A program made the translations under genes and the position numbers. Below the pieces are notes generated by a model, which saw nothing but the letters and a program-made list of their open reading frames with translations, made no database searches and was not told the origin of the DNA. Of a DNA stretch of 64,000 nucleotides, positions 29,963 to 39,556 are shown in pieces; the first letter of the stretch is position 1, and each line of letters opens with the position of its first letter. Location of the stretch: contig JASAND010017739.1 in assembly GCA_030248195.1 (NCBI GenBank), forward strand, positions 1 to 64,000, read 5' to 3'. Source of the DNA: Trissonchulus latispiculum. Lineage: Eukaryota; Nematoda; Enoplea; Enoplida; Ironidae.

Positions 29963-30295
29963 CTTGACTGGATCTCTGGTATATTTCACAACTTCAGGTA
30001 ATATTTCACAACTTCACTTCAGGCCAACAAATTGATAGATCAATCAACTTTGCTGCATAAACAGTATAGGTTTCATAAACGTTAACACCTCCCAAAGTTA
30101 TTGTTGTGAACATTAAATGAACATAGGAGATTCAGTGCTGAACGTCCATGTTACGAACGTATTGGTAGATGACTTGACCTTTTCTTCGAAGAATTTTCAT
30201 TATCTGAGCCAAAACAAGAGATTTTACATAATATTCTGATTATCACGGGATGCAAATGGTCACTCACAAATTAGGATTCAACATAACTTCCAAAA

Positions 30296-30433
30296 GTATG
30301 GATCAAAACAGCGTCCAAAAGCATGGATCAAAACAGCTCCCAAAAGTTGGGATCAAAACAGCTCCCAAAATTGGGATCAAAATGGCTCCCTAAAGTTGGG
30401 ATCAAAATGACTCCCAAAAGTTGGGATTAAACG
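30296..30433. repeat. 25-bp tandem array in the right terminal repeat, about 6 units
   Basis: Units of the form TTGGGATCAAAACAGCTCCC plus AAAAG, the inverse of the left array. Two outer variant units carry AGCATGGATC or AGTATGGATC as in the left array. The copy number is about a third of the left side. Confidence 0.9.
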
Positions 30434-30610
30434 TGTATCCCAAAAATACAGTCATTACATAACCCAAACATCAGCTTAATCACTTGGAGAAAAATGGCTC
30501 CCAAAAATAGGGATCAAGTTGGCTCCCAAAAATAGGGAAGAAAATAGCTCCCAAAAATTGGGAAGAAAATGGCTCCCAAACTGCGCTCAATTGATGTCTC
30601 TATTACTACT

Positions 30611-30616
30611 CATAGC
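30611..30616. other. Polinton target site duplication, right copy (CATAGC)
   Basis: Exact repeat of 17399-17404, directly after the element's final CT. Confidence 0.95.
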
Positions 30617-31430
30617 AATTACCCGAGGTGTTCTACAAGGTTATCAGAACGTCCATTACGTCCACCGTAATGGAGATGCTGTGGCAGCTCCACCAGAGAG
30701 GCGGCCACCCCTTGACAATCTCGGTAAATTGCCCAGGAGGGATATTTGAAATACGGTGCTAGAGCTTATTTTTTGTTCAAGCTCTAGACTTGACATGATC
30801 CTCCACTTGTAGCGCAGTAAGAAACCACTGCGCTACGGGAGGTTCAATAGACATCTTCGTTTGTGGCAGGCAGGACACTGCGCATTTTTGGTGTCTTGGT
30901 TAATTCTTTCTATATAGATAATATCAAGAACATGAAACACAATCTATAATACTCAAGTAAAACCTTCAATCTTTCCTATTGGACACTTCTTCTATAACTG
31001 CGGCTATCTACACTGAAAAAATTTTATATTGCAGCAATCTAAAAGGGAAGAATTCATAGCAATTTAAGTCACCCTAAATTTGCGGTTCTTTTTAGTTGTT
31101 GGTGCTAGGCTCCTAGTCCTTATAATGATTTTTTAAAATTACGTCGGGCAAATCTTAAAATGATTAGTTAATATTCTGAAAAAAGAAGTTAGAAGCAGAT
31201 CAAATAAATATTGCCATACAGTAGTATTTTAACACTTTAATGCACTATTATTTATTATTATACAAATTATACAAACGGTTTAGTGCAGCATTACTTGTCA
31301 ATCTGTTCTGTACAATTTTAGCAGTAAAATCACTATATTTATATTTATTCCTGCTGCGCCTCAGCGCAGCAGGTCTTTTAAATTTGCTCAGCCATGGTTA
31401 TTTGCACGTCCAGTTCCCGTTAAAGATGTA
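30617..31430. other. Host flank right of the Polinton, no gene recognised
   Basis: Before the insertion this joined the DNA ending at 17398. It holds A+T-rich DNA, with a 'ctgctgcgcctcagcgcagcag' palindrome near 31350 and no convincing exon. Confidence 0.35.
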
Positions 31431-31438
31431 CTTCTACA

Positions 31439-32163
31439 CAGAGTTGGACGCGGTCGCGGGTACCCGCGGGTATCCGCGGGTACCCGCGGGCGGTCGCGGT
31501 CATGGTCAAATTTTCATGACCGCAATGACCGCAAATTTCTATCAAATCGTAGTTATTTAGGCCAATTTGTAGTAAAATTTCTAATTTTTTCAAATTCTTC
31601 ATTTATTTTATATGTAGTCCCCTCGTTGGTCGAATTATCAGCTTCACATTTGCGGTTTATTTTCTTATCTTAGTAGAATGTTTTGAGTGGTTGGACAGGA
31701 CTGTCGTGTCCTTACTGTGTACTTTCGGCTTTTTAATTTGTTTAACATTTTTTTTGTCTAATTTCAATTTCGTAAATTTATTGATTTTATGCCGGTTTCT
31801 GTTCGTTTCCACGAGAAACTAGCAAAATACGAAAGAATTTAATTTTCAAGTTTGTGCCATCCGCGACCAGTATTTTCTTTTTCTTTCTCTTTATTTATTA
31901 AAGAAAATTTCTCATTTTCTTTCATTTTCTTTCCCCTCAAATAACGGCATGACTGTATATATAGCTAGCTGTAAAACATAGTGAATACCTTAAAAATAAG
32001 AGAAAAGTAGATTTTTGTATAGAATTGAAGGTTAAAAACTCAAACTTTTGCGGTCACAAAATTTGCTTGCGGGCTGCGGTCGCGGACGCGGGCGGTCGCG
32101 GTCACGACGTCTGCGGTTGCGGGGCGGTCGCGGTCGCAAAAAATGTGTCCATGTCCAACTCTG
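31439..32163. mobile_element. hAT-like MITE, 725 bp, with 8-bp target duplication CTTCTACA
   Basis: The ends CAGAGTTGGAC and GTCCAACTCTG are perfect 11-bp inverted repeats, and CTTCTACA flanks both (31431-31438, 32164-32171). CAG...CTG ends with 8-bp duplications are the hAT signature. Subterminal regions are G+C-rich (GCGGGTACCCGCGGGTATCC and GCGGTCGCGG repeats) around an A+T-rich core without a transposase. Confidence 0.85.
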
Positions 32164-32171
32164 CTTCTACA

Positions 32172-32655
32172 TAAATGCGTTTGTGCAATGCTTTAAGATA
32201 GACATTCCATGATTTGTGTGCAGACTTCCTTCAACAGAACTTTCTCGTTTTAGCATACGTAATTACGCATATGATTAGAATTTGAACTTGAGTTTTCACA
32301 AGAAAACCGGAAATTTCCGTTAGAATGTTCCCATGAAAACAAAACTTCGTATTACTTAACTTTGTAGCTGACATATAACTTTTTCGAACAGATTTAAAGC
32401 CTAACCACCTAACGAAGCTTATCTATTCTAAAGAAGTGCAGCTTTAATGTGCTACACAGTGTTTTGCACTCACGTTTACATTAAGCTGTAACAAACAATC
32501 TCCAATCAATGAAATTTGCTGCGCAGCAGGTTTACAATTTACAAAAGTGTTGCTCTATTGAAAACTCAACGTTTTGCATAAAATATTGCTTGTTATGTAT
32601 AAGGCTGGAATTTTACGTGCTGGAAACCGGACCCAGTTTTAAAGACACTCGTCTA
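32172..32655. other. Intergenic DNA, nothing recognised
   Basis: No exon, repeat boundary or RNA gene could be supported. Confidence 0.3.
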
Positions 32656-32659
32656 CGCT

Positions 32660-32982
32660 AAGCATGCATACGCTAGAGCTGAAACCTATTTCAGCTTCAG
32701 CGAGAGCTGAAACTAGTTTCAGTCTTAGTGTGGAGCTGAAACTGTTTCAGTTTCAGTTTCAGCTCCGAAACGGTTCTAGTTTCAGTTTCAGTTTCAGCTC
32801 AAAAGCTATTTTAATTTCAGTTTCAGTTTCAGCTCTCACTTCGACTAAGTTTCAGTTTCAGTTTCAGCTCCAAATCTGTTATGGTTTCAGTTTTAGTTTC
32901 AGTTTCAGCAACTGAAACTGAAACATGTACAAGCTGAAACTAGGTTTCAGTTTCAGTTTCAGCTGCTGAAACAACACTAATG
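32660..32982. repeat. AGCTGAAACT/TTTCAG repeat cluster
   Basis: Dense runs of TTTCAG hexamers separated by AGCTGAAA hinges. The two sides are partly self-complementary (AGCTGAAAC... and ...GTTTCAGCT). It is related in sequence to, but separate from, the GAAACT elements at 35501-36791 and 39557-42321. Confidence 0.7.
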
Positions 32983-33220
32983 TAAACTTTGGGCTGCACT
33001 TAGGATTGTGCCGTTAAGAAAATTCTGTGGCCGGGCTTGGGCTCGGACCATCCAACCTCCGGCCCAAACTCGGCCCGAAGCACGATTCACGGACCTAGCG
33101 ACCCGAAGATTCCGAGCGGCCCGAGTGCATTCCGAGCGGTCTAAGTGGCCCAAATATAGCTCGATAGCTGCGGAGAGGCGCGAAATGGCTTAAATCGCAT
33201 TCGGTTTGTTTGCGCGACCA

Positions 33221-33603
33221 GGGGCCAGTTTCATAAAAATGTTCTCGAGTTCTCGAGTGTAGTAGCTAAACTACGCTGGAAGTTTTCGAGATCCGCAAGT
33301 CGCATTGAAAGTCACGCTGAAAAAGTTCTCGAGTTCTCGAGTCAACTTCTCTGGTCGATTTCAACCAGAGAAAATTTCGCCAACTTGAGACCTGCTCAAG
33401 AAATTTTTGAAAATCTAAATTCGTAAATTTTTTCTTCCTGCTTTAATAACTTGTATAATTGACTGAATAAATCACCATAAAATCTTCCGTAGATACTTTT
33501 ACATATAATTTTTAATAGAAAAACGGTTGTTGTTGCTGAAAACAGACTACTCGAGAACTTGAGAACTCGAGAACTCGAGACGGTTTTTTATGAAACTGGC
33601 CCC
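33221..33603. mobile_element. Foldback MITE with TIR GGGGCCAGTTTCATAAA and TTCTCGAG repeats
   Basis: GGGGCCAGTTTCATAAAAA at the left end is inverted at the right end (TTTTTTATGAAACTGGCCCC). Subterminal GTTCTCGAGTTCTCGAG repeats are mirrored by CTCGAGAACTCGAGAC. The superfamily is not settled; no clear duplication was found. Confidence 0.65.
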
Positions 33604-33884
33604 AGTACTATTAATATTGCGTATCGTTAAACCCAAAATGAACTTTCGTGGTTCGATTAGCTGTAACTTCAAGTGCAATATTAGCTATTGTTAGAAGTTT
33701 TTCATGTAATTTCAGTAATGCTTGGAGCACTAATTTGTACACTGGAACTATAAAGCTTATGTTTTACAAATGTTTGTTTGAAGACAATTTGCCGCTAACT
33801 AATTACTTAGCATAACTTAGCAGATAGAGAAAACTTGTAGAAAGTTTAGCATTTTTGGTGAAGGCTCGACACCATTTAGGCTCC

Positions 33885-34228
33885 ACGTGAGGCCTGTAAG
33901 GTGTTTCTCCCCGCAGACAGCTAAACGAACATAAGAAGGAGAGAAGAAGACTACGGATGGAAAACGTAGTCCCCAAGCCAAGCCGGTGTACAGTTATTGC
34001 AGTCTCGCCCAGGGCAACAGGGCAATTGTTCTCTCCAACACAAGTTGCCCCCCGCATACCTGTAGAGACTAGGTTGGCTGAAATCTAGAAGTGCCCACTT
34101 GGAAGGCAATTGGAATAAAAAAACTGGCTGCAGAAAAGGGTCGGATCGGAAGGGAGGCCAAGTCTCAAATAGGAAAGTTAAGGAATGTCCGCTGCCGTCA
34201 GGAGTTAGTTTAACTTAAGATTCATTAA
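33885..34228 (+). repeat. Dispersed repeat, copy 1 (interrupted by the piggyBac-like element)
   Basis: Shares order and wording with 34955-35300: GTAAGGTG/GTAAGTGGCG, CCGCAGAC, GATCCCCAAGC/GTCCCCAAGC, CAGTC.(G/C)GCCCAGGGCA(A/G)CA, TGCCCCCCGC, TAGGCTG/TTGGCTG, GGCTGCAGAAA, AGGAAAGT. The copies are clearly diverged. The family is unidentified. Confidence 0.6.
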
Positions 34229-34827
34229 CACGTTGGCTGCGTTAGTCCTTTTCCCAGAAATACCGCTGGTGCGACTCCATTATTTTTCAATGCAATGAAT
34301 ATTTTATTGTCTTTTTCATGTTTTCCGATCACACATGACTCAGTGATGTCACACGTGACTTTATATACCGCCGCCCACCGGTGGGCGGCATCGCACATAA
34401 GTTATATTTTTCACAAATGTGCGTTTGCCGCCCACCGGTGTCGGCACTCTTTCAGTAGTAATTTCATGGTTTCTTGTTTGTTTTGAACCATTTAGCAATT
34501 ATTTTTTGTTGTTTGGACTAAATGAAGTTAGCTGACCGCTAAAACTGTTACATAATTAAAGTTTTATACGATTTTCCAATTTTGAAAAATTAAATTTTTG
34601 ATTGTCTGAAATGTGCGTTGCCGCCCACCGGTGGGCGGCAATATTTATATCAGGAGAAAGAGAATTCTTTCCTTATTTACGTTATGCACTTTCCAATCTG
34701 TTCAAAATGTGCGTCTTTGCAAGAGAAATACATTAAAATTATGCATCAAATCGCCCACCGGTGGGCGGCGCCGCACATGCTGGAACTCAAGCGCCGCCCA
34801 CCGGTGGGCGGCATCGCAGCCAACGTG
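34229..34827. mobile_element. piggyBac-like MITE, 599 bp, TTAA target, with a 20-bp palindrome repeated
   Basis: CACGTTGGCTGCG at 34229 is inverted at the right end (CGCAGCCAACGTG), with TTAA directly outside both ends (34225-34228, 34828-34831). The perfect palindrome GCCGCCCACCGGTGGGCGGC, or close variants, occurs five times inside (about 34369, 34429, 34619, 34752 and 34791). TTAA targeting and the CAC-GTTG end fit piggyBac-type elements. Confidence 0.75.
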
Positions 34828-34954
34828 TTAAATACTTTTATCTCAAAACGCAGCAGCAGGCACAGAAGGGCCTTTTCCATCTGCCACACCTATTACTGAT
34901 CTGAGATAAACTCCAGTTCGCAAACGCTTTGTCTTTTTTTGGGTCGGGGCCCAA

Positions 34955-35300
34955 CCAGTATTAAGATACACGTCGTGACCTGTAAGTGGCGCTCTCCGCA
35001 GACCGCAGTCAAGAGGCGGAGAGACGAAGATCACGGACAGAAACATGATCCCCAAGCGAAACTAACATACGGTTATTTCAGTCAGGCCCAGGGCAGCAAG
35101 TATCGTTTATCCGATAACTACTGCCCCCCGCTTGGTAACAGCAACTAAGATGGTGAAAACTACGTGTGCCCGCTCGTTAGGCTGATATGGACAAAATAGG
35201 CTGCAGAAAGAGAGAGGGAAGGGGGTTGGCGAGCTCTAGTATAGGAAAGTAGGAAAAATGCGGTCTGTACGAGCACCTAAATACAAAAATCATTAAACGT
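34955..35300 (+). repeat. Dispersed repeat, copy 2
   Basis: Second diverged copy of the repeat at 33885-34228, in the same orientation. Its end (AAAATCATTAAACG) shows what the uninterrupted site next to the TTAA of copy 1 probably looked like. Confidence 0.6.
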
Positions 35301-35500
35301 GTACCCAAAAGCTTTATCTTAGCCAGTTTAGAATGCTGCCTCCACTTTCAAAGCCTCAACAGACTGGCACAAAATAGTCTTAACTCCAGTTTAAACGCTG
35401 CAAAGGCGCAGGGAGACCTTTTTCACCCCCCATGCCGGTTGCTACGTCCAGTGTACCTTGTCAAACTAGCTTCTAACTCAAATTTATTAAACTTTTGACT

Positions 35501-36791
35501 AGTGATGTTTCAGTCACTGAAACTGAAACTGAAACTAGGTTTCAGTCTCTACATGTTTCAGTTTCAGTCACTGAAACTGAAACTGAAAGTATTTGGGAAA
35601 GTGGACTGAAACTGAAACTGAAACTGAAAAGATTTAAGCTGTCCGACTGAAACTGAAACTGAAACTGAAACTATATTCGAAACTGAACTGAAACTGGAAC
35701 TGAAACTGAAACTATCCCAATGCTAGGACTGAAACTGAAACTGAAACTGAAACTAGTATAATCTGAAACCATTTCAGTCCCAGCGTAAAATCTGAAGCTT
35801 TTCTTGCTCGCTGGAACTGAAACAGGTTTCAGTTCATACTGTGACTGAAACTAGTTTCAGTCTCTGCGTAAGAAACGTCATTTCAGTCTCTGCGTATGCT
35901 TAAGTTCCTTGAAAAGGCTATTGGAAATTTTTCCATAATAGTTTTTCTTGCGAAAGGTTGAATGATGTGTCCAATTTTAGCATTTTAGCCATCATATTAT
36001 ATATTAGATAGCAGTATATATTACTTTTAGATCATTTACTGTCAGTTTATCACATAAAACTAAGAAGTTGTGTTACAGTACAATTGCTTTCGGTATATAG
36101 TTTTTAAAGTATACGTGGCTGTGGCACCTCTACAATCTACGGCTTTAGAGGCAAAGCGTTCAGTTCCAGCAATGAACCATCATTTTCCTCAAAACCATTA
36201 TACCTATACATTTTGAAGGGATGTTATGCTTTGAAGCAAATCACCAAAGCTGTTTTAGATAATTAATTAAAAAGAAAGTCAATGCAGCAAAGCAAGCAAC
36301 TATTTCACAGGGGATCTTATATTTGTCTTTACTAAGAAAATGATTGTATAACCAAGGAATTGCAAGTAAAATATTATGAGACGAAGTTTTATTTATAACT
36401 GATATAGAAGCTTGGAGATAAAAAATAAGACTGCGCTTCAACAATTTTAAATACCAAATACATTTGGAAACTGAAATTTTAATTTTTTTGCTATGACTTC
36501 CCTTAACTGAAACTATTTTAATACTCGGACTGAAACTGAAACTATTTTGCCTTGCCGACTGAAACTGAAACTGAAACTATTTTGCGTCGCCGACTGAAAC
36601 TGAAACTGAAACTGAAATTAATTTGGGATGGCGACTGAAACTGAAACTAAAACTGAAATTATTTTGGGATGACGACTGAAACTGAAACTGAAACTGAAAT
36701 TATTTTTGGTATCCGACTGAAACTGAAACTGAAACTGAATGTAGTTTAGGTTGCCGACTGAAACTGAAACTGAAACTGAAACTAAAATGGG
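35501..36791 (+). mobile_element. GAAACT-rich element, copy 1 (uninterrupted)
   Basis: Subterminal arrays of CTGAAA hexamers (35510-35880 and 36500-36785) flank a unique A+T-rich core (about 35890-36490). The same structure in the opposite orientation is at 39557-42321. The core has no recognisable gene. Confidence 0.75.
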
Positions 36792-36870
36792 CATAGCCTA
36801 TACATAAAGCCCAAAATTAGCACTCCACGTTCATCGTCTACCCAGCAGTTCTAGAAAAATTCAAAAACCG

Positions 36871-37172
36871 GAAAAATTCAGACCTCTGGTGGGGGTCCGA
36901 AAAATTCAGACCTCTGGTGGGGGTCCGAAAAATTCAGACCTCTGGTGGGGGTCCGAAAAATTCAGACCTCTGGTGGGGGTCCGAAAAATTCAGACCTCTG
37001 GTGGGGGTCCGAAAAATTCAGACCTCTGGTGGGGGTCCGAAAAATTCAGACCTCTGGTGGGGGTCCGAAAAATTCAGACCTCTGGTGGGGGTCCGAAAAA
37101 TTCAGACCTCTGGTGGGGGTCCGAAAAATTCAGACCTCTGGTGGGGTCCGAAAAATTCAGACCTCTGGTGGG
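36871..37172 (+). repeat. 28-bp tandem repeat, 11 near-perfect copies
   Basis: The unit is GAAAAATTCAGACCTCTGGT plus GGGGGTCC. Ten copies are essentially identical and the junction to the last lacks one G. As 28 is not a multiple of three and no frame has a stop, the array is open in all three forward frames, giving spurious long reading frames. Perfect identity suggests recent expansion. Confidence 0.95.
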
Positions 37173-37173
37173 A

Positions 37174-37494
37174 TTAAAACCATCTGTCTCCGCACACAAT
37201 GACAAGAAACAAAGATGACACGAAAATATCGTCTAATCTAAAGCTGAACCGAACAAAACGGAATAATGGAAGTGAACCTACAGAATATTCATTCCTGGAG
37301 GGTCTGGAGGACCGTTTTGAAGCGGCGGAGGCGTAGATCGGGGACTTCCGCTTCCGGGCTCCCCCTCCACTGCCCACGGCGGCCGCAGCACCCGTGGATC
37401 TGCCCGCGCCCGCCCTTCCTCGCCCCGACTTCGTCCGACGACCTCGACCACTCCTCGGCTCCACTGACTCCGCTATTTCCACTGTCATCATCTC
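37174..37494 (-). CDS. Coiled-coil protein gene, candidate last exon
   Basis: After a plausible acceptor (GTTGCTAG|GAGATG) two frames stay open. One gives a Gly/Arg-rich basic tail (VEPRSGRGRRTKSGRGRAG, then ARKRKSPIYASAASKRSS). The other gives DDDSGNSGVSGAEEWSRSS and ends at a TGA near 37287. Which is used depends on the unresolved frame of the previous exon. The basic tail would suit a nuclear or nucleic-acid-associated protein. The high G+C content compared with the surroundings supports coding sequence. Confidence 0.45.
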   Translation of the reverse strand, partial: EMMTVEIAESVEPRSGRGRRTKSGRGRAGAGRSTGAAAAVGSGGGARKRKSPIYASAASKRSSRPSRNEYSVGSLPLFRFVRFSFRLDDIFVSSLFLVIVCGDRWF

Positions 37495-37525
37495 CTAGCA
37501 ACACAAAACAATAACAAACATTAAA

Positions 37526-38544
37526 TACTGACCAAAATCTTGGAACCGAAAAGTGAGCGGCCGTCCTGAGTTATCATTTGAAGGCAGCCTATATCATGTA
37601 TATATTTTTAGAATCGTCAGGAACCCGAGATTTCGAAAATCCGGAAAAATCAGAAATTCCGGATTTCATTCACGGAAAATCTAAAATTTTTAATTTTTCG
37701 CCCAATTTTTATCGCAATCAAAAGTTGGTTTTGGCAGTCGAATAGAGCTGGTCCCGCTACACATTTTTGCTCTTAGAAGGTTTTCACGAAAATGCACCCA
37801 ATTTCCGGAATTCCGGGATTTCAAAATTTCCGAATTTTAAAAGTTTTCTCCAATACCCACAAGATGGGTATATATCATTCGAAAGCTCTTGATGAGCTGA
37901 ACAAATCTTGTAATAGAACCAATGTCCAAAAATGCACCAATTCCCCTGAATTTACAAATTCCGGATTTCACTCTGGCTTGGAAGTTTTTCTTGAATTTCG
38001 AGACGTGGGATCATTTCTTCGAGTTGGCTCTATAGAAACTTTGCACAGCTCATCAAGAGCTCAATGATACCCATATTAAGGAGTATTGGAGAAAATGTCT
38101 AAAATGTAAATCCGGTTTTCGTAAATTCCGGGAATTGAGTGCCTTTTCAAGGGTTCGTTTTATTACAAAAGTTGTTCAGTTCGATGAGGGCTTTCGAATG
38201 ATACCCATCTTGTGGGTATTGGAGAAAACTTTTAAAATTCGGAAATTTTGAAATCCTGGAAATTGGGTACATTTTCGTTAAAACCTTCTAGGAGCAAAAA
38301 TGTGTCTATTCTCTAGTCTCTATTCGACTGTCAAAACAAAATTCTGAATGCGATAAAAATTGGGCGAAAAACTAAAAATTTTAGATTTTCCGTGAATGAA
38401 ATCCGGAATTTCTGATTTTTCCGGATTTTCGAAATTTCGGTTTCCTGAGGATTCTAAAAATATACATTAGGTAGGCTACCTTCAAATGATAACTCAGGAC
38501 AGACGCTCACATTTCGGTTCCAAGATTTTTTGGTCAGACTTTAG
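37526..38544. mobile_element. Large foldback MITE (TACTGACC...GGTCAGACTTTA)
   Basis: The arms are long inverted repeats: CTTGGAACCGAAA near 37540 against TTTCGGTTCCAAG near 38511, GATTTTCCGTGAATG, CCCAATTTTTATCGC and further matches to a central loop near 38000. The ends resemble those of 40643-41974 (GTCTGACCAAAA), so it belongs to the same TA-flanked group. Inner short repeats (CCGGAATTC-type) occur around 37800 and 38270. Confidence 0.65.
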
Positions 38545-38963
38545 TTCATAATGCGGTGCTATGAAAATCAATTGTATATTATCTATTAAACGAGAATTAC
38601 TAACACCATGTGATTTCCTGGGATTAAGAAAGTTTGGGAAATTTTCCGAAGTGTGTCAAAAATAGCAAAAATCGTTAATAACCATAGCAAGAAATTTTTA
38701 GGTTGGGGACAAAAAGGCACCAATTCTGCGAGGGCACAGCTATTGTCCGGGTGGGGACAACACAAACCGGCAGCCAAATTCCAGTTACTGGAAGAAGTCA
38801 ATGTGAAAAGCCGACATGAGAAATGGAAAGACATTAATCCAGCCAAAATAGCCAAAATAATGTAGGTATCAAATGCCGATTATACAAGAATAAAAATGGT
38901 CAGATGGAGCATGCAAAAATGCAATATGGGTCTCTCGCGCTCCCCCTATAATAAAAAGCATAC

Positions 38964-39271
38964 CTCTCCATTATCGTCTGTCGTGGGTTGACCTGACGTG
39001 CTTCCTGAGGGCCCGGGAACGGTCAGCAGGAGACTGGAAGACGTGGCGGCGCCATCTGGGGGACCACCCGGATGTGAGGGAGGCGGATGGAGGGAAAGGG
39101 AGCCACCCCCGCCGCCTCCTCCTCTGCTGCTGCTGGTGGTGTGGGGTGACTCTCCGGACCGGTTGATGCGGCGCTGCTGTCGAGAGGTGCTCCCGCCGGA
39201 CCACGACCACGACCGCTACGCAGTTCCTCACTGTTCAGCAAGCCCTCCAAGCGCAGCTCCAAATCCATCTT
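38964..39271 (-). CDS. Coiled-coil protein gene, low-complexity exon with frame ambiguity
   Basis: After acceptor TTTTGCAG the frame opens KMDLELRLEGLLNSEELRS, continuing the coiled coil, then becomes Gly/Arg/Pro/Ala-rich. That frame ends at TGA near 39021. A different frame from about 39210 on encodes RQQRRINRSGESPHTTSSSR then GPSGSTSGQPTTDDNGE and runs cleanly to a good donor (GAGAG|GTATGC). The protein-like frame therefore appears to change inside the exon: either a small indel (error or mutation) or an unrecognised mini-intron. Confidence 0.55.
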
Positions 39272-39556
39272 CTGCAAAACAAACAGGAAATAAAAGGAAA
39301 GTATTGAGGATAGGGCACAAGAAAAACAGCAAGAAAGGACGTCAACAGGACACAGACAAGATCAAACAGTCTAAGGAAGTGGGTAACATGCACAGAAAGT
39401 TGGCAATATTTGTACTGAAGTTAAGGTTGTATAAAGCAAAAAGTCTAAGCATGACCAAAAGTATCTACATACATTAAACATAGGGTCGGGTCCTGAGGAG
39501 GTGGCTTGTCCCGAGAAAATATTGAGGGGACTGGGCTTGTATTAGTGTAGTTTCAG

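Larger units (their letters stand above)
17405..30610. mobile_element. Maverick/Polinton (polintovirus-like) element, 13.2 kb, lacking DNA polymerase B
   Basis: The element begins AGTAGTAATAGAG and ends with the exact inverse, has long terminal inverted repeats and is flanked by a 6-bp duplication. It encodes the Polinton core set: packaging ATPase, integrase with chromodomain, minor and major capsid proteins, and adenain-like protease. It also has accessory genes not usual for the family: a TBP-fold protein, a death-fold-like protein and two related secreted proteins. No polymerase B catalytic region is present anywhere inside. The near-identical outer termini and perfect target duplication argue for a fairly recent insertion. 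The frameshift in integrase, the stop in the TBP-like gene and the missing polymerase argue that this copy is no longer autonomous. Confidence 0.95.
28631..30610 (-). repeat. Right terminal inverted repeat of the Polinton
   Basis: It is the reverse complement of 17405-19259, ending in CTCTATTACTACT. It contains the longer zinc-finger gene copy and only about 6 units of the 25-bp array. Its inner boundary near 28631 lies beside a poly(A)-signal-like stretch (TTTATTAAAG) after the secreted-protein gene. Confidence 0.85.

Noticed and set aside
36871..37218. Repeated-peptide ORFs (KIQTSGGGPKNSDLWW type)
   Set aside because: A 28-bp array with no stop in any frame; not evidence of a gene.
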